64,000 bases of DNA from Pseudomonas cichorii (GTDB taxonomy: Bacteria > Pseudomonadota > Gammaproteobacteria > Pseudomonadales > Pseudomonadaceae). Below, in pieces: positions 8,132 to 16,133 of the stretch; position 1 is the stretch's first letter, and every line of letters starts with the position of its first letter. A model generated the notes under the pieces. The model had not been told where the DNA came from. It was given only the letters and a program-made list of their open reading frames with translations, and searched no databases. Location of the stretch: positions 298,079 to 362,078 of the forward strand of contig NZ_BLVZ01000008.1 of NCBI RefSeq assembly GCF_015471405.1. Reading direction: 5' to 3'. The position numbers and the translations under genes are program-made.

Positions 8132-9817
8132 ATGAATTACGAGCAGGTAGAAGACAAAATAAATGCCCAGGTAATCGCGGTATTTCCCGACAAAGTACGC
8201 ATTGTTGTAGATGACCTCGAAGAATTTAAAACTGCGGAAGAATCGCTGAGGGTCGGCTCTTACGTGAAGATTGCCGATAACGAAAATGCTGTTCTTATAG
8301 CAATTATCGAAAACTTCCAGATTGCCGTCAGTGCCACCGGGAAGCGAGATTACATAATCGAAGCATTCCCGATCGGCATCCTGCGAAATGGGAAATTTGA
8401 ACGCGGCGGAGATTCGCTTGCCATCCCGCCCAAGGAGGTTCAGCCCGCGACCATAGCTGACATTACGAAGATTTACGACGACTCAGTCCCCCCGAGTGAG
8501 AGGTTCCTTTTTTCGAAGCTGGCCTCAAACGGGAACGTTCCAGTGCCCGTCAACGGAAACAAGTTTTTCAACAAGCATATTGCAGTGGTCGGTTCAACCG
8601 GTTCCGGGAAATCGCACACATTGGCTACCATTATCCAGACGGCGGTAGCAGGAAAGGACGGCGACTTTTCCCTTAACAATTCTCACGTAATCATTTTTGA
8701 TATACACGCAGAGTACAGATCGGCATTTCCTGCTGCGAACTATATCGATATCTCTAATTTGGTTTTGCCGTACTGGATGCTGAACAGTGAAGAGTTGGAA
8801 GAGTTCTTTCTGGACACCGAGGCGAATGATCATAACCAGAGGAACATTTTCAAAGAGGCGATTATTACGGATCGACGCGCAAAGTTCGGTGGTTCAGAAA
8901 TCGACAAGCAAAAAATCCACCTCGACACGCCGATCCTGTTCGATATCAAAGAAGTGCTTTCCTATGCCATAGCCAAAAACGAAGAAATGATTGACAGCGG
9001 AGAAGTCTACGCTGCCAGTAACAAGGAGAAGGCCGGGCAGCCCAAATACACACAAGGCAGTCTGTACGGAAAGCTTACTAATTTTATCAACCGACTCGAG
9101 AACAAGGTCAACGATACTAGACTTGAGTTCTTCCTAGGCGAAAAATCAAAAAACATCACGTTTGAAGAAACACTTCAGCAATTGCTCGGATATCCTCTGC
9201 AGAGCAAATCAAACGTGACTATCATTGACCTTAGCGGAGTTCCATTTGAAGTACTCAGCATCACAGTATCGCTTATTTCGCGACTGATTTTCGAGTATGG
9301 ATACATCTACAAACGCATACGTTGCACAAAGAATCCTAGCGAAAAAATAAACAACGACGTGCCAATTCTTCTGGTCTATGAAGAGGCACATAAATATGTC
9401 CCTAACAGCGAGCTTTCTAAGTACAAGTCTTCCAAGGGCTCTATTGAGCGGATTGCTAAGGAAGGCCGCAAGTATGGCGTCACACTTTTGTTAGCGAGCC
9501 AGCGGCCCTCAGAGATATCTGAGACGATCTTTTCCCAATGCAGCAATTTCATTGCGATGCGCCTCACCAATCCGACGGACCAGAGCTATGTCAAAAAGCT
9601 CCTTCCTGATTCACTTGGATCTTTAATCGACAAGATGACATCGTTCCGGCAGGGAGAAGCTCTATTAGTAGGTGAGTCCATCATCCTACCCTCAATCGTC
9701 CAGATTGAACCTTGCGCCGATGCTCCGTCGTCCAATGACATTCCTTATTGGCAACTTTGGAAGCAAGAATGGAAAGAGATGGACTTCGCAGAAATAAAAG
9801 CTGAGTGGTATAAGTAG
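8132..9817 (+). CDS. HerA-type hexameric ATPase (DUF87), defence partner
   Basis: 561 residues from ATG 8132, which has CAGGGA 7 bases upstream; the GTG at 8126 is too close to that site. An N-terminal HAS-barrel-like beta domain (1-110) precedes the ATPase core: Walker A GSTGSGKS (about 154-161), HAEYRSAF after the second strand, Walker B VPILLVYEEAH (about 410-420), and the HerA C-motif ERIAKEGRKYGVTLLLASQR with the arginine finger and sensor, followed by PSEI. This is the full motif set of HerA/FtsK-like translocases. Paired with the gene ending at 8115 it should feed DNA to, or switch on, the nuclease. The spacing points to one operon. Confidence 0.85.
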   Translation: MNYEQVEDKINAQVIAVFPDKVRIVVDDLEEFKTAEESLRVGSYVKIADNENAVLIAIIENFQIAVSATGKRDYIIEAFPIGILRNGKFERGGDSLAIPPKEVQPATIADITKIYDDSVPPSERFLFSKLASNGNVPVPVNGNKFFNKHIAVVGSTGSGKSHTLATIIQTAVAGKDGDFSLNNSHVIIFDIHAEYRSAFPAANYIDISNLVLPYWMLNSEELEEFFLDTEANDHNQRNIFKEAIITDRRAKFGGSEIDKQKIHLDTPILFDIKEVLSYAIAKNEEMIDSGEVYAASNKEKAGQPKYTQGSLYGKLTNFINRLENKVNDTRLEFFLGEKSKNITFEETLQQLLGYPLQSKSNVTIIDLSGVPFEVLSITVSLISRLIFEYGYIYKRIRCTKNPSEKINNDVPILLVYEEAHKYVPNSELSKYKSSKGSIERIAKEGRKYGVTLLLASQRPSEISETIFSQCSNFIAMRLTNPTDQSYVKKLLPDSLGSLIDKMTSFRQGEALLVGESIILPSIVQIEPCADAPSSNDIPYWQLWKQEWKEMDFAEIKAEWYK

Positions 9818-10130
9818 CCCAGCACTCGGCAAGCCGGGTCGCCGCTGTCGTCCACCGAAGGTAGCGGCCCTAAGTCAAAATATGGAGCTCCCTTAGAGAT
9901 ATCAGCAACTCTAGTGGGGACGCCCCATTTTACACTCTACTCTGGCTACTCTTGGCCGCTATTAACTGCCAGACGTACTTGTCAAGGTACTTTTAGAGAT
10001 AGTAAAGGAGTAAAGAGGACAGATTTATTTTTCAGCGCTGATTGATGTGTGCCATTAAATAAATCTACCTCCTTCTCTCTGAGATCTTCCTCGCTTGTTA
10101 ACTTATTTTTATGTCCAGGAGGTATCACAA
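9818..10130. other. Intergenic region with AT-rich inverted repeat
   Basis: No gene. A 10-bp inverted repeat AGATTTATTT (10021-10030) / AAATAAATCT (10057-10066) with a 26-base loop lies about 65-110 bases before the membrane-protein start and could be an operator or an RNA hairpin. The preceding ~150 bases hold GGGACGCCCC-type short palindromes only. Confidence 0.4.
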
Positions 10131-10565
10131 TTGGGCAATGAGCGCTTCGTAAGGTGGCAAGGGCAAACAATCAGCCAGCTATCTACCGCCCTCGCTTTGT
10201 TTTCTGGCCTGTCGGTGGGAGGCCTAGGCTTTCTATTTTCCCTTCTGCGTGATGCTTCATTCAAACCCACAGGGATATTGGCTTTACTATTTTTACTTGC
10301 CCTCCTATCGCTGCTTGTTGCTTCTATTTCTGGCTCAGCAGCCGTGGTAACACGCCTGCTTGACTTCCGCCTTACCGCTCAGAAGTTGCGCAAGACGAAT
10401 AATGAACCGCTGACACTCTTTGGCACAGACGCCTCAAAATATGGCAAAGCCACATGGATATTATTCTGGATTCTCTTAGTCTCCTTCACCATTGGTATAC
10501 TACTAAGCAGCGAAGTGATAGGAGCGTCCTATTTAGCCAGCATATTTTGCGCCGTTGGCTTCTAA
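10131..10565 (+). CDS. Small multi-spanning membrane protein
   Basis: 144 residues starting at TTG 10131, chosen because a perfect AGGAGG lies 8 bases upstream; the frame is open from 10095. Three or four transmembrane helices are predicted by eye: roughly 15-38 (LSTALALFSGLSVGGLGFLF), 43-68 (ILALLFLLALLSLLVASISG) and 112-135 (TWILFWILLVSFTIGILL), with a basic cytoplasmic loop (RLLDFRLTAQKLRK) between them. Not a family I recognise. It precedes an ADP-ribosyltransferase-like gene by less than 100 bp in the same direction. Small membrane proteins next to toxin-like enzymes in islands are often effectors or anchors, but that is a guess here. Confidence 0.65.
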   Translation: MGNERFVRWQGQTISQLSTALALFSGLSVGGLGFLFSLLRDASFKPTGILALLFLLALLSLLVASISGSAAVVTRLLDFRLTAQKLRKTNNEPLTLFGTDASKYGKATWILFWILLVSFTIGILLSSEVIGASYLASIFCAVGF

Positions 10566-10658
10566 CGCCCCAAACCCCGCTAATTTAATCAAATGGATAG
10601 CCAGAGGCTGCGCCTTTGCCTACCTGTTAGCCTAATTATTATGCACAAAGGTGATTCT

Positions 10659-11291
10659 GTGCCACTCAGCCAAGAAGCGCATCAATTTCTGACAGATGAA
10701 ATGTGTATAGACACCCAAGATCTGACAGAGAAGATCAGCAGTTTAAGTTGCGGCAGTCATGTGGGCGACATTTGCAGAATGGTTGAGGACTTCATCATCT
10801 CTTTGAAGAAAGAGGATGCCGAAGAGGAGATTCAGAAAATCTTCTTAAGATACGAGAACCTCTTTGAAGACGAACATGCTTACGCAATCATCGATCCAAT
10901 TCGGCACGCATTTGATGGGTTTGCATACGGAGGGCTTCACCAACTCTTCACTAGACAAGAAAATGAAGCATGGTACCCAAGGGTACTTCTAACTAAAGAG
11001 CTAAAGCCTAACGACATCGAAAGCCTTGCAGAAATTGTTGATATCTACCGAGGGTGCAGCATGAGCGAACACATAACCCAAAAATATGGCCAGTCTTGGT
11101 CAACATCTAAGAACGTAGCTAAACAATTTGCTTATGTGCACTACCAAAATCAACCATGGTTTAACTTACAAGACCGCACAGTACTGCAGTCCACAATTTC
11201 CAAAACAGCTATTTTTTACTCAAAGCAAGAATGTGAGTTTGAGGTTGTGGTAAACGTTGACCTACTAGGAAAAGTTCTAATTTGTCCATAA
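10659..11291 (+). CDS. Hypothetical protein with ADP-ribosyltransferase-like C-terminal domain
   Basis: 210 residues from GTG 10659, which has AAAGGTG 5 bases upstream; ATGs at 10593 and 10641 lie in frame but have no ribosome site. The N-terminal ~120 residues are acidic and helical. The C-terminal ~85 show the R-S-E arrangement of mono-ADP-ribosyltransferases: Arg in IYRGCS (R131), S-T-S in GQSWSTSKNVAKQFA (S148-S150) and an E-x-E run in QECEFEVVV (E191-E195), with the spacing typical of the NAD fold. If real it would transfer ADP-ribose from NAD to an unknown target. Low GC, island location and the neighbouring membrane protein suggest a defence or toxin role. Assignment rests on short motifs only. 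Confidence 0.55.
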   Translation: MPLSQEAHQFLTDEMCIDTQDLTEKISSLSCGSHVGDICRMVEDFIISLKKEDAEEEIQKIFLRYENLFEDEHAYAIIDPIRHAFDGFAYGGLHQLFTRQENEAWYPRVLLTKELKPNDIESLAEIVDIYRGCSMSEHITQKYGQSWSTSKNVAKQFAYVHYQNQPWFNLQDRTVLQSTISKTAIFYSKQECEFEVVVNVDLLGKVLICP

Positions 11292-11586
11292 CAAACAACT
11301 CAACTATCGCTTGTTTCATTTGCTATGAATACAAGGCCTACACTTTTCCTGGCCGCAAACAGCTTTTATGCAAAGTAACTGGGTCGTTTACCATTACTTA
11401 GCATAGCTGGGGAGACGCCAATTTTTACTCAAGCACAATATCCTGCCATGCCTCAAGGGCAATAGACTTTAATTTGAATTTGCCTGCGTCTACGTAAGAT
11501 CGAATGAATGCCAAAGGATAGCTTTAGGGATACAGACCCCAGCATAAAAATAATAAAACTATATAAAACAGGTGGTTATGTATACC
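11292..11586. other. Right end of the island, no intact gene
   Basis: AT-rich. On the minus strand 11425-11523 is a stop-bounded 33-codon frame with protein-like composition (ending KFKLKSIALEAWQDIVLE) but no start codon; it could be the tail of a gene lost during island rearrangement. AATAATAAAACTATATAAAAC at 11549-11570 is very AT-rich, right beside the att repeat. Confidence 0.4.
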
Positions 11587-11657
11587 TTCGACTCCTGGTG
11601 CGACCATACTCAGTACCAAAAGAGGCTCACCGAAAGGTGGGCTTTTTTTGTTTGTGG
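11587..11657 (+). repeat. Right island repeat (attR-like)
   Basis: TTCGACTCCTGGTGC (11587-11601) is identical to the T-arm/acceptor end of tRNA-Thr, then GACCATAC...AGTACCAA and the complete tRNA terminator follow as at 4098-4159. The rest of the tRNA is absent, so this is not a tRNA gene but the copy left by integration. Confidence 0.75.
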
Positions 11658-11664
11658 TGGTTTT

Positions 11665-11720
11665 TTCGCGAATAAATTCGCTCCTACCCCGTCCGCCGTA
11701 GGAGCGAATTTATTCGCGAA
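11665..11720. repeat. REP-type palindrome
   Basis: Perfect 23-bp inverted repeat (11665-11687 with 11698-11720) of the TTCGCGAATAAATTCGCTCC type, 10-base loop. Related copies lie at 22093, 27992, 31743 and 33951. Confidence 0.85.
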
Positions 11721-11729
11721 CCACCCGAC

Positions 11730-11874
11730 TGTAGGACTCCCCTGAACTTCGAGGATAGCTGCAACACCCGCTTGTAGATACCTGACGTCGCGACTACCTT
11801 CCTGCCTGTCGCCGAAGCCAGCGTCCGAGTTTGGTCACCCGAACATCGTCAAACCAAAATGCGCACCTATCCAG
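11730..11874. repeat. Diverged 145-bp direct repeat, right copy
   Basis: Partner of 4237-4380. Relative to the left copy it has scattered substitutions and a one-base insertion near 11813. It follows the att repeat and the REP palindrome, in the same order as on the left side, where a different REP-like GGGAGGGAGCTTGCTCGCGA takes the palindrome's place. Confidence 0.7.
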
Positions 11875-11936
11875 CCCTTATCGCCAGCAGCCATCCCTCG
11901 GGCACCCGAGACAATGTTATAGGTAAAGCCTTTACC

Positions 11937-12236
11937 TCATAACCTCAGCTCTTCACCTGAGTCATTCGCCGCCAGCCATGTCGTGAAAATTCCAATGGCA
12001 CGGGGCGACGACAAACTAAGTCTCTGAAAAGCCAGGGTATAGAGCGCTATACCGTCGGTAATCAACCGATGAGCCAATCGTTCCTGCTCCTGGTCACGAA
12101 AGGCCACACATCGGGCACCGTCCAGACAGAGACGGGCGGCAATACGAAAATGGGCCGCAGCTTCATCAGGCTTGAGAGACGCCAATCTGATCAGGTCGTG
12201 GGGTGGAAGGCGGGACAGTAGTGAGCGATCAATCAT
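11937..12236 (-). CDS. Conserved small protein of unknown function
   Basis: 99 residues. The start ATG at 12236 has GGAGG about 8 bases upstream; the frame continues to 12356 but that part overlaps a folded leader. The product is helical and slightly basic: LPPHDLIRLASLKPDEAAAHFRIAARL suggests two helices, followed by RDQEQERLAHRLITDGIALYTLAFQRL. No signal peptide, membrane segment or catalytic motif. It is preceded by an unusually long, structured 5' region (12240-12600), which suggests control at RNA level. Located just outside the right border of the tRNA-Thr island. Function unknown. Confidence 0.65.
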   Translation of the reverse strand: MIDRSLLSRLPPHDLIRLASLKPDEAAAHFRIAARLCLDGARCVAFRDQEQERLAHRLITDGIALYTLAFQRLSLSSPRAIGIFTTWLAANDSGEELRL

Positions 12237-12239
12237 GAA

Positions 12240-12600
12240 GGGAACCTCCGTGATCGAAGTGCAATAAGGTCTGACGTAGCGGGCGGTGCCCGTGCGTAAA
12301 AGGGGGGTAAGCCAGCATCCTTGGTTCCTCAGACGGATTAAGGAACTGCCATCCACCGTTGCGACACGGAAAAGGGTGGCAGACCGTACGAGGGTCGCAA
12401 ACCGGTGTCTGAGGAAACCGGCCAGACCGAAGCCTGCCCCGCACGGTCCGCCATAGAAATACGCTAGCTGGACACTAGAAGCGCCAGCTAGAGAGCTATG
12501 GCACGAAACCGCGCCTCAGAAACACATCAGGTTGCGACACCCGGCCACAGGATTGACTGTGGCGAGACTAGGCTAACGGCAGGGCTGCAAATCTAATAGT
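12240..12600 (-). promoter_or_regulatory. Long structured leader RNA upstream of the 99-residue protein
   Basis: About 360 bases without a gene but full of nested inverted repeats. CCATAG (12451-12456) and CTATGG (12495-12500) enclose CTAGCTGG / CCAGCTAG (12464-12471 and 12484-12491), giving a nearly continuous stem. GCCACAG / CTGTGGC around 12544-12562 form another, and TTCCTCAGAC recurs inverted as GTCTGAGGAA (12325-12334 with 12406-12415). Read on the minus strand it would be a 5' untranslated region of the 12236 gene. Candidate cis-regulatory RNA or independent sRNA. Confidence 0.5.
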
Positions 12601-12724
12601 CAGACCACACCCACGCAATCAACGTATGTGTCTTGTTGTTTCGTAGGCTTTTTCTGGCAGAGCTTTCTAACCAATACCTGCCAGCCCAGACACAATTGGC
12701 AGCAGAGGATGTCAGCCCAACCAA

Positions 12725-13501
12725 TCAGGAAACAACAACCCTCTCAACCTTGGCCTCATCAATTGCATCAACCGCAGCAGCACTCGTAACCGCCGACTTC
12801 CGTTTCCGTGCATCGCGAAGCTGCATCCAGAGCAGGCTTGCGGCGAGGGAGGCGGCAACGGTGAGGGTCAGCCACAACACGATCAGCAGGTTGAAGGAAA
12901 CGCCGTTGTTCAGTTCGCGGAAGATGCCGAGTGCAAATGCGGTGTACCAGGAGATCGCGGACAGAGCGCCAGAAACCAGGAATATGGCGATACGGCTACG
13001 CGAAACGCCATCGAGGATCGGTTGACTCATGTCGCGCAACACGACGGGCAATACGAAGACATGGATAAGCATGCCATTGAGTGTCAGGGCCGAGACGATG
13101 CATATCTTTGCCCAGAGTTTGGGGTTGCCGAGCTTTTCCGGGGATTCAAGGCTGTAGAGGGCGAGAAACCCCAGGCCGGAAAGCCAAAGAAGGCCAAGGC
13201 CTATGGCGACCACGGTGCTGATGAAGGTGAAAGTGCTCTTTATTTCAGCCGGCAAACTGCCCTTGCGCATCCAGCGAAGGATCCAGTAATCCAGCATGGT
13301 CGCGCCGCCCAGGCCGAAGCACAGGCCGAGAAGGTGAAGGCCCACCAGAACCGTCAGTACGCGCACGTGCGGGAGCGGGTCCGGTAAGTCGATCCGCAGT
13401 TCACGTGTGTCTGCCAGAGCGGGCTCAGAGACAATTATTGCCAATGTGGCAGCCATTAAAGGCATGACTAAATCAAGCGGGCGAGCAGTTCGTTTATGCA
13501 T
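12725..13501 (-). CDS. Multi-spanning membrane protein of unknown function
   Basis: 258 residues from ATG 13501 (an in-frame ATG at 13507 is equally possible). An N-terminal hydrophobic segment ending ...EPALADTREL looks like a signal peptide with cleavage after ALA. Then about five membrane spans: VRVLTVLVGLHLLGLCFGLGG, TFISTVVAIGLGLLWLSGLGFL, ICIVSALTLNGMLIHVFVLPVV, IAIFLVSGALSAISWYTAFALG and LLIVLWLTLTVAASLAASLL. The C-terminal tail is charged (RDARKRKSA) and cytoplasmic. No catalytic or transporter signature that I recognise. It stands alone: the upstream 1 kb is AT-rich and without genes. Confidence 0.75.
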   Translation of the reverse strand: MHKRTARPLDLVMPLMAATLAIIVSEPALADTRELRIDLPDPLPHVRVLTVLVGLHLLGLCFGLGGATMLDYWILRWMRKGSLPAEIKSTFTFISTVVAIGLGLLWLSGLGFLALYSLESPEKLGNPKLWAKICIVSALTLNGMLIHVFVLPVVLRDMSQPILDGVSRSRIAIFLVSGALSAISWYTAFALGIFRELNNGVSFNLLIVLWLTLTVAASLAASLLWMQLRDARKRKSAVTSAAAVDAIDEAKVERVVVS

Positions 13502-13519
13502 TGTCATTACCCCGGCCAA

Positions 13520-14235
13520 GCAGACCTTATCCGTAAGAAAACCAAATCCTTGCCGAAGAATAATGAATAGCAGCTAAAAGAATAATTAAAATTCTGTATT
13601 GTTGAGTTTGAAAAATATTGCTTGATTTTTATTGCCGACAAATGAGTAATTGGAAGTTTTTTATTTTTCCTCACAAACTATCGATACCGAAACATTTTCT
13701 TACAAATCCCGTATCAATCTTTAGCTTTTTACCCATACTTACTCTGACGTAAGTACTTTAAATCTTCTGAAAACAAATTAACAGTTTCATTTTTCAAATG
13801 TCCTGAAATTCCGATTGGGCATGACCACCCTGCCTGCCTGCTTGCTGGTGACGCAGGCGGGCATGGGTGCGGCCATCCCATAAATGACTGTGTGCAGAGG
13901 AAACCTTTGCGCCGGGAGCGGCATATGACCGCATTCATATAAATCCGTTCGCGGCTACAGCATGTGTAAAGATTCTTATCACTTACATCAATTATGAAGG
14001 CTTTTATAACGATTGTTATCTAGCCTCTTCAAACCTCTGCCAGATCAAACAGCACCCGAGAGCATCGGGTCGGGCAAGTCGAAGAAACGACAGCCTGAAG
14101 TTTCAATTGATTCACAAGGCACGCTACGAGTGATGCAAAACTTCCAGCAAACCGACGAAAAGCGGAATAACTGGCGTTTAATGATGTGAATAATGAATTA
14201 ACAGGCACTTGGGAGTCAGCCATTCGCGTCCTCCC
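13520..14235. other. Long AT-rich intergenic region
   Basis: No gene seen. 13560-13740 is strongly AT-rich, unlike the surroundings, and likely holds the promoter of the membrane-protein gene. At 13830-13850 a run of CCTGCCTGCCTGC repeats occurs. Short open frames here lack ribosome sites. Confidence 0.5.
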
Positions 14236-14388
14236 GAATGCGTCTCCCAGTGCTGCTGAAGATCCGTCGCAATGCCAAATGGGTGCTGGAAGCCCCACCT
14301 CTTCACATGCCTGACAGATCAATACGCTGCCGCGCCCGAGCTTTGCCATGTAGCCGAGTTGGTAGAGGGCGTGGGCAAAAACCGTATC
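14236..14388 (-). pseudogene. Remnant of an ATP-binding/AlbA_2-type regulator C-terminus
   Basis: The minus-strand frame reads VFAHALYQLGYMAKLGRGSV followed by LICQACEEVGLPAPIW and a decayed tail. This matches the pattern 'alfelGyiErlGsGi...i.eaceeaGLPaPef' seen at the C-terminus of AlbA_2/HATPase_c_4 (RecG-like) transcriptional regulators. Only ~50 codons survive, with no upstream domain and no start, so it is a gene fragment. Confidence 0.45.
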
Positions 14389-14500
14389 CAAACCATGATC
14401 ACTGATACCCATTCAGTATCACCGAAATATTAAGAAACATTCCCTGCGACCGATATAGCGTTATTACTCCAATCGTCTTGGCTCTCACGAGAATACAAAA

Positions 14501-16129
14501 ATGTCGTTACGGAACCTGGGTATCGCATCAAGGGCCACTCTGGGGTTTGCGCTGATCGCTCTGATCGTGGTGCTGCTCGGGCTGTTGAGCTTGCAGAAAT
14601 TGCAGTCGTTGAATAAATCGAGCAGTGATATCGGCAAGATCTGGTTAACCAGTACACGCTTGCTCGGCGAGATGGCTGACACCACGACTCGCTTTCGTAC
14701 CATGTCATATTTCATCCTGGTCAATCGCTCCAAGGCTGATGTCGACAAGGCCGAGGCTCGGCTCAATACGCTGACGCAAAAGGCCAATCAGATCGCAGAA
14801 AGCTACACATCATTGATCAGTTCCCCGGAAGAAGCTGAGACGTTCAAGCAGTTCAAGGGTGCCTTGCAAAGTTATCTGCAAGCGCAAGACCGCCTGCGCA
14901 AGATTTCGTTGGCGGGTGAAACCGATCAGATCAATGGCTTGATTGTCGGCGATCTGAAGGTCTACTCGGACCAGATGGCACCGCTCCTCGAAAAACTGAT
15001 TGCCTTGAATACCGCCGGCGCCAACGCGGCCGTGGAAGATGCCAGTAATCAGTACCAGAATTCTCGCTTCATCATTGCCGGGGTGATTATCGCAGCAGCC
15101 TTGCTGACGGCTCTGCTGGCGGTGCTGCTGACTCGCAGTATCGTGCGTCCGCTCAAGGATGCAGTCCAGGTGGCGGAAGATGTGGCTGCGGGTGACCTGA
15201 GCAAAGACGTTGTAGTGCAAGGCAACGACGAGATCTCGCGCTTGCAGCAGGCCTTGAGCGGGATGCAGCTCAATCTGCGCAAGACCATCCAGCAGATTTC
15301 CGGGTCTGCCACACAACTGGCGTCTGCGGCAGAGGAGCTGGATGCCGTGACCAATGAGAGCAGCCGCGGGCTTCAGCAGCAGAATAACGAGATCGAGCAG
15401 GCAGCCACCGCGGTCAATGAAATGACGGCGGCAGTTGAGGAAGTGGCGCGTAATGCGGTGTCGACCTCCGAGGCTTCGCGGCTTTCCAGTCATTCGGCGC
15501 TGGAAGGACGTAACCGGGTCAGTGAAACCCTGTCATCCATTCAACAAATGACACGGGATGTGGCGGTGACGTCCGATCAGGTCCGCTCGCTGGCTCAGCA
15601 ATCCCAAGCGATTGGCAAAGTGCTGGATGTGATTCAGGCCATTGCGCAGCAAACCAACCTGCTGGCTCTGAACGCGGCCATCGAGGCTGCGCGTGCCGGT
15701 GAGGCAGGCCGTGGGTTTGCGGTAGTGGCCGATGAGGTTCGGGCACTGGCGCATCGTACCCAGACATCGGCTCAGGAAATCGAAGTCATGGTGGGCGGCA
15801 TCCAGAACGATACCGAACAGGCTGTGATATCGATGCAGAACAGCAGTTCCAAGGCCGAAGCAACTCTGGATGTTGCCCAAAGCGCGGGGCAGGCGCTGGA
15901 AGAAATCACCAAGGCCATCAATGAAATCTCCGAACGCAACCTGGTCATTGCCAGCGCCGCCGAGGAGCAGGCACAAGTGGCGCGTGAGGTTGATCGCAAC
16001 CTGGTGAACATTCGCGACCTCTCGTTGCAGAGCACGACCGGTGCCGATCAAACCACCACTGCCAGCCATGAGCTGTCACGCCTGGCAGTGGATCTGAACA
16101 AGATGGTGACCCGCTTCAAGGTTTCATGA
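14501..16129 (+). CDS. Methyl-accepting chemotaxis protein
   Basis: 542 residues, complete. A first membrane helix (about 8-30), a periplasmic four-helix-bundle sensor (31-188, no Cache/PAS signature), a second membrane helix (about 189-210, FIIAGVIIAAALLTALLAV), a HAMP linker (211-265) and a long coiled-coil signalling domain. The signalling hairpin tip is perfect: IGKVLDVIQAIAQQTNLLAL with NAAIEAARAGEAGRGFAVVA directly after it. Its role is to bind an unknown ligand in the periplasm and control CheA through CheW. No CheR-docking pentapeptide at the C-terminus (ends MVTRFKVS). Single-gene transcription unit; the next gene converges 5 bp away. Confidence 0.93.
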   Translation: MSLRNLGIASRATLGFALIALIVVLLGLLSLQKLQSLNKSSSDIGKIWLTSTRLLGEMADTTTRFRTMSYFILVNRSKADVDKAEARLNTLTQKANQIAESYTSLISSPEEAETFKQFKGALQSYLQAQDRLRKISLAGETDQINGLIVGDLKVYSDQMAPLLEKLIALNTAGANAAVEDASNQYQNSRFIIAGVIIAAALLTALLAVLLTRSIVRPLKDAVQVAEDVAAGDLSKDVVVQGNDEISRLQQALSGMQLNLRKTIQQISGSATQLASAAEELDAVTNESSRGLQQQNNEIEQAATAVNEMTAAVEEVARNAVSTSEASRLSSHSALEGRNRVSETLSSIQQMTRDVAVTSDQVRSLAQQSQAIGKVLDVIQAIAQQTNLLALNAAIEAARAGEAGRGFAVVADEVRALAHRTQTSAQEIEVMVGGIQNDTEQAVISMQNSSSKAEATLDVAQSAGQALEEITKAINEISERNLVIASAAEEQAQVAREVDRNLVNIRDLSLQSTTGADQTTTASHELSRLAVDLNKMVTRFKVS

Positions 16130-16133
16130 AGCG

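Noticed and set aside
11587..11612. Second tRNA at the right att repeat
   Set aside because: Only the last 15 tRNA bases are present; no D-arm or anticodon arm upstream.
14340..14390. tRNA-like string GTAGCCGAGTTGGTAGAGGG
   Set aside because: Resembles a D-arm, but no acceptor or T-arm follows; the opposite strand explains it better as a protein remnant.
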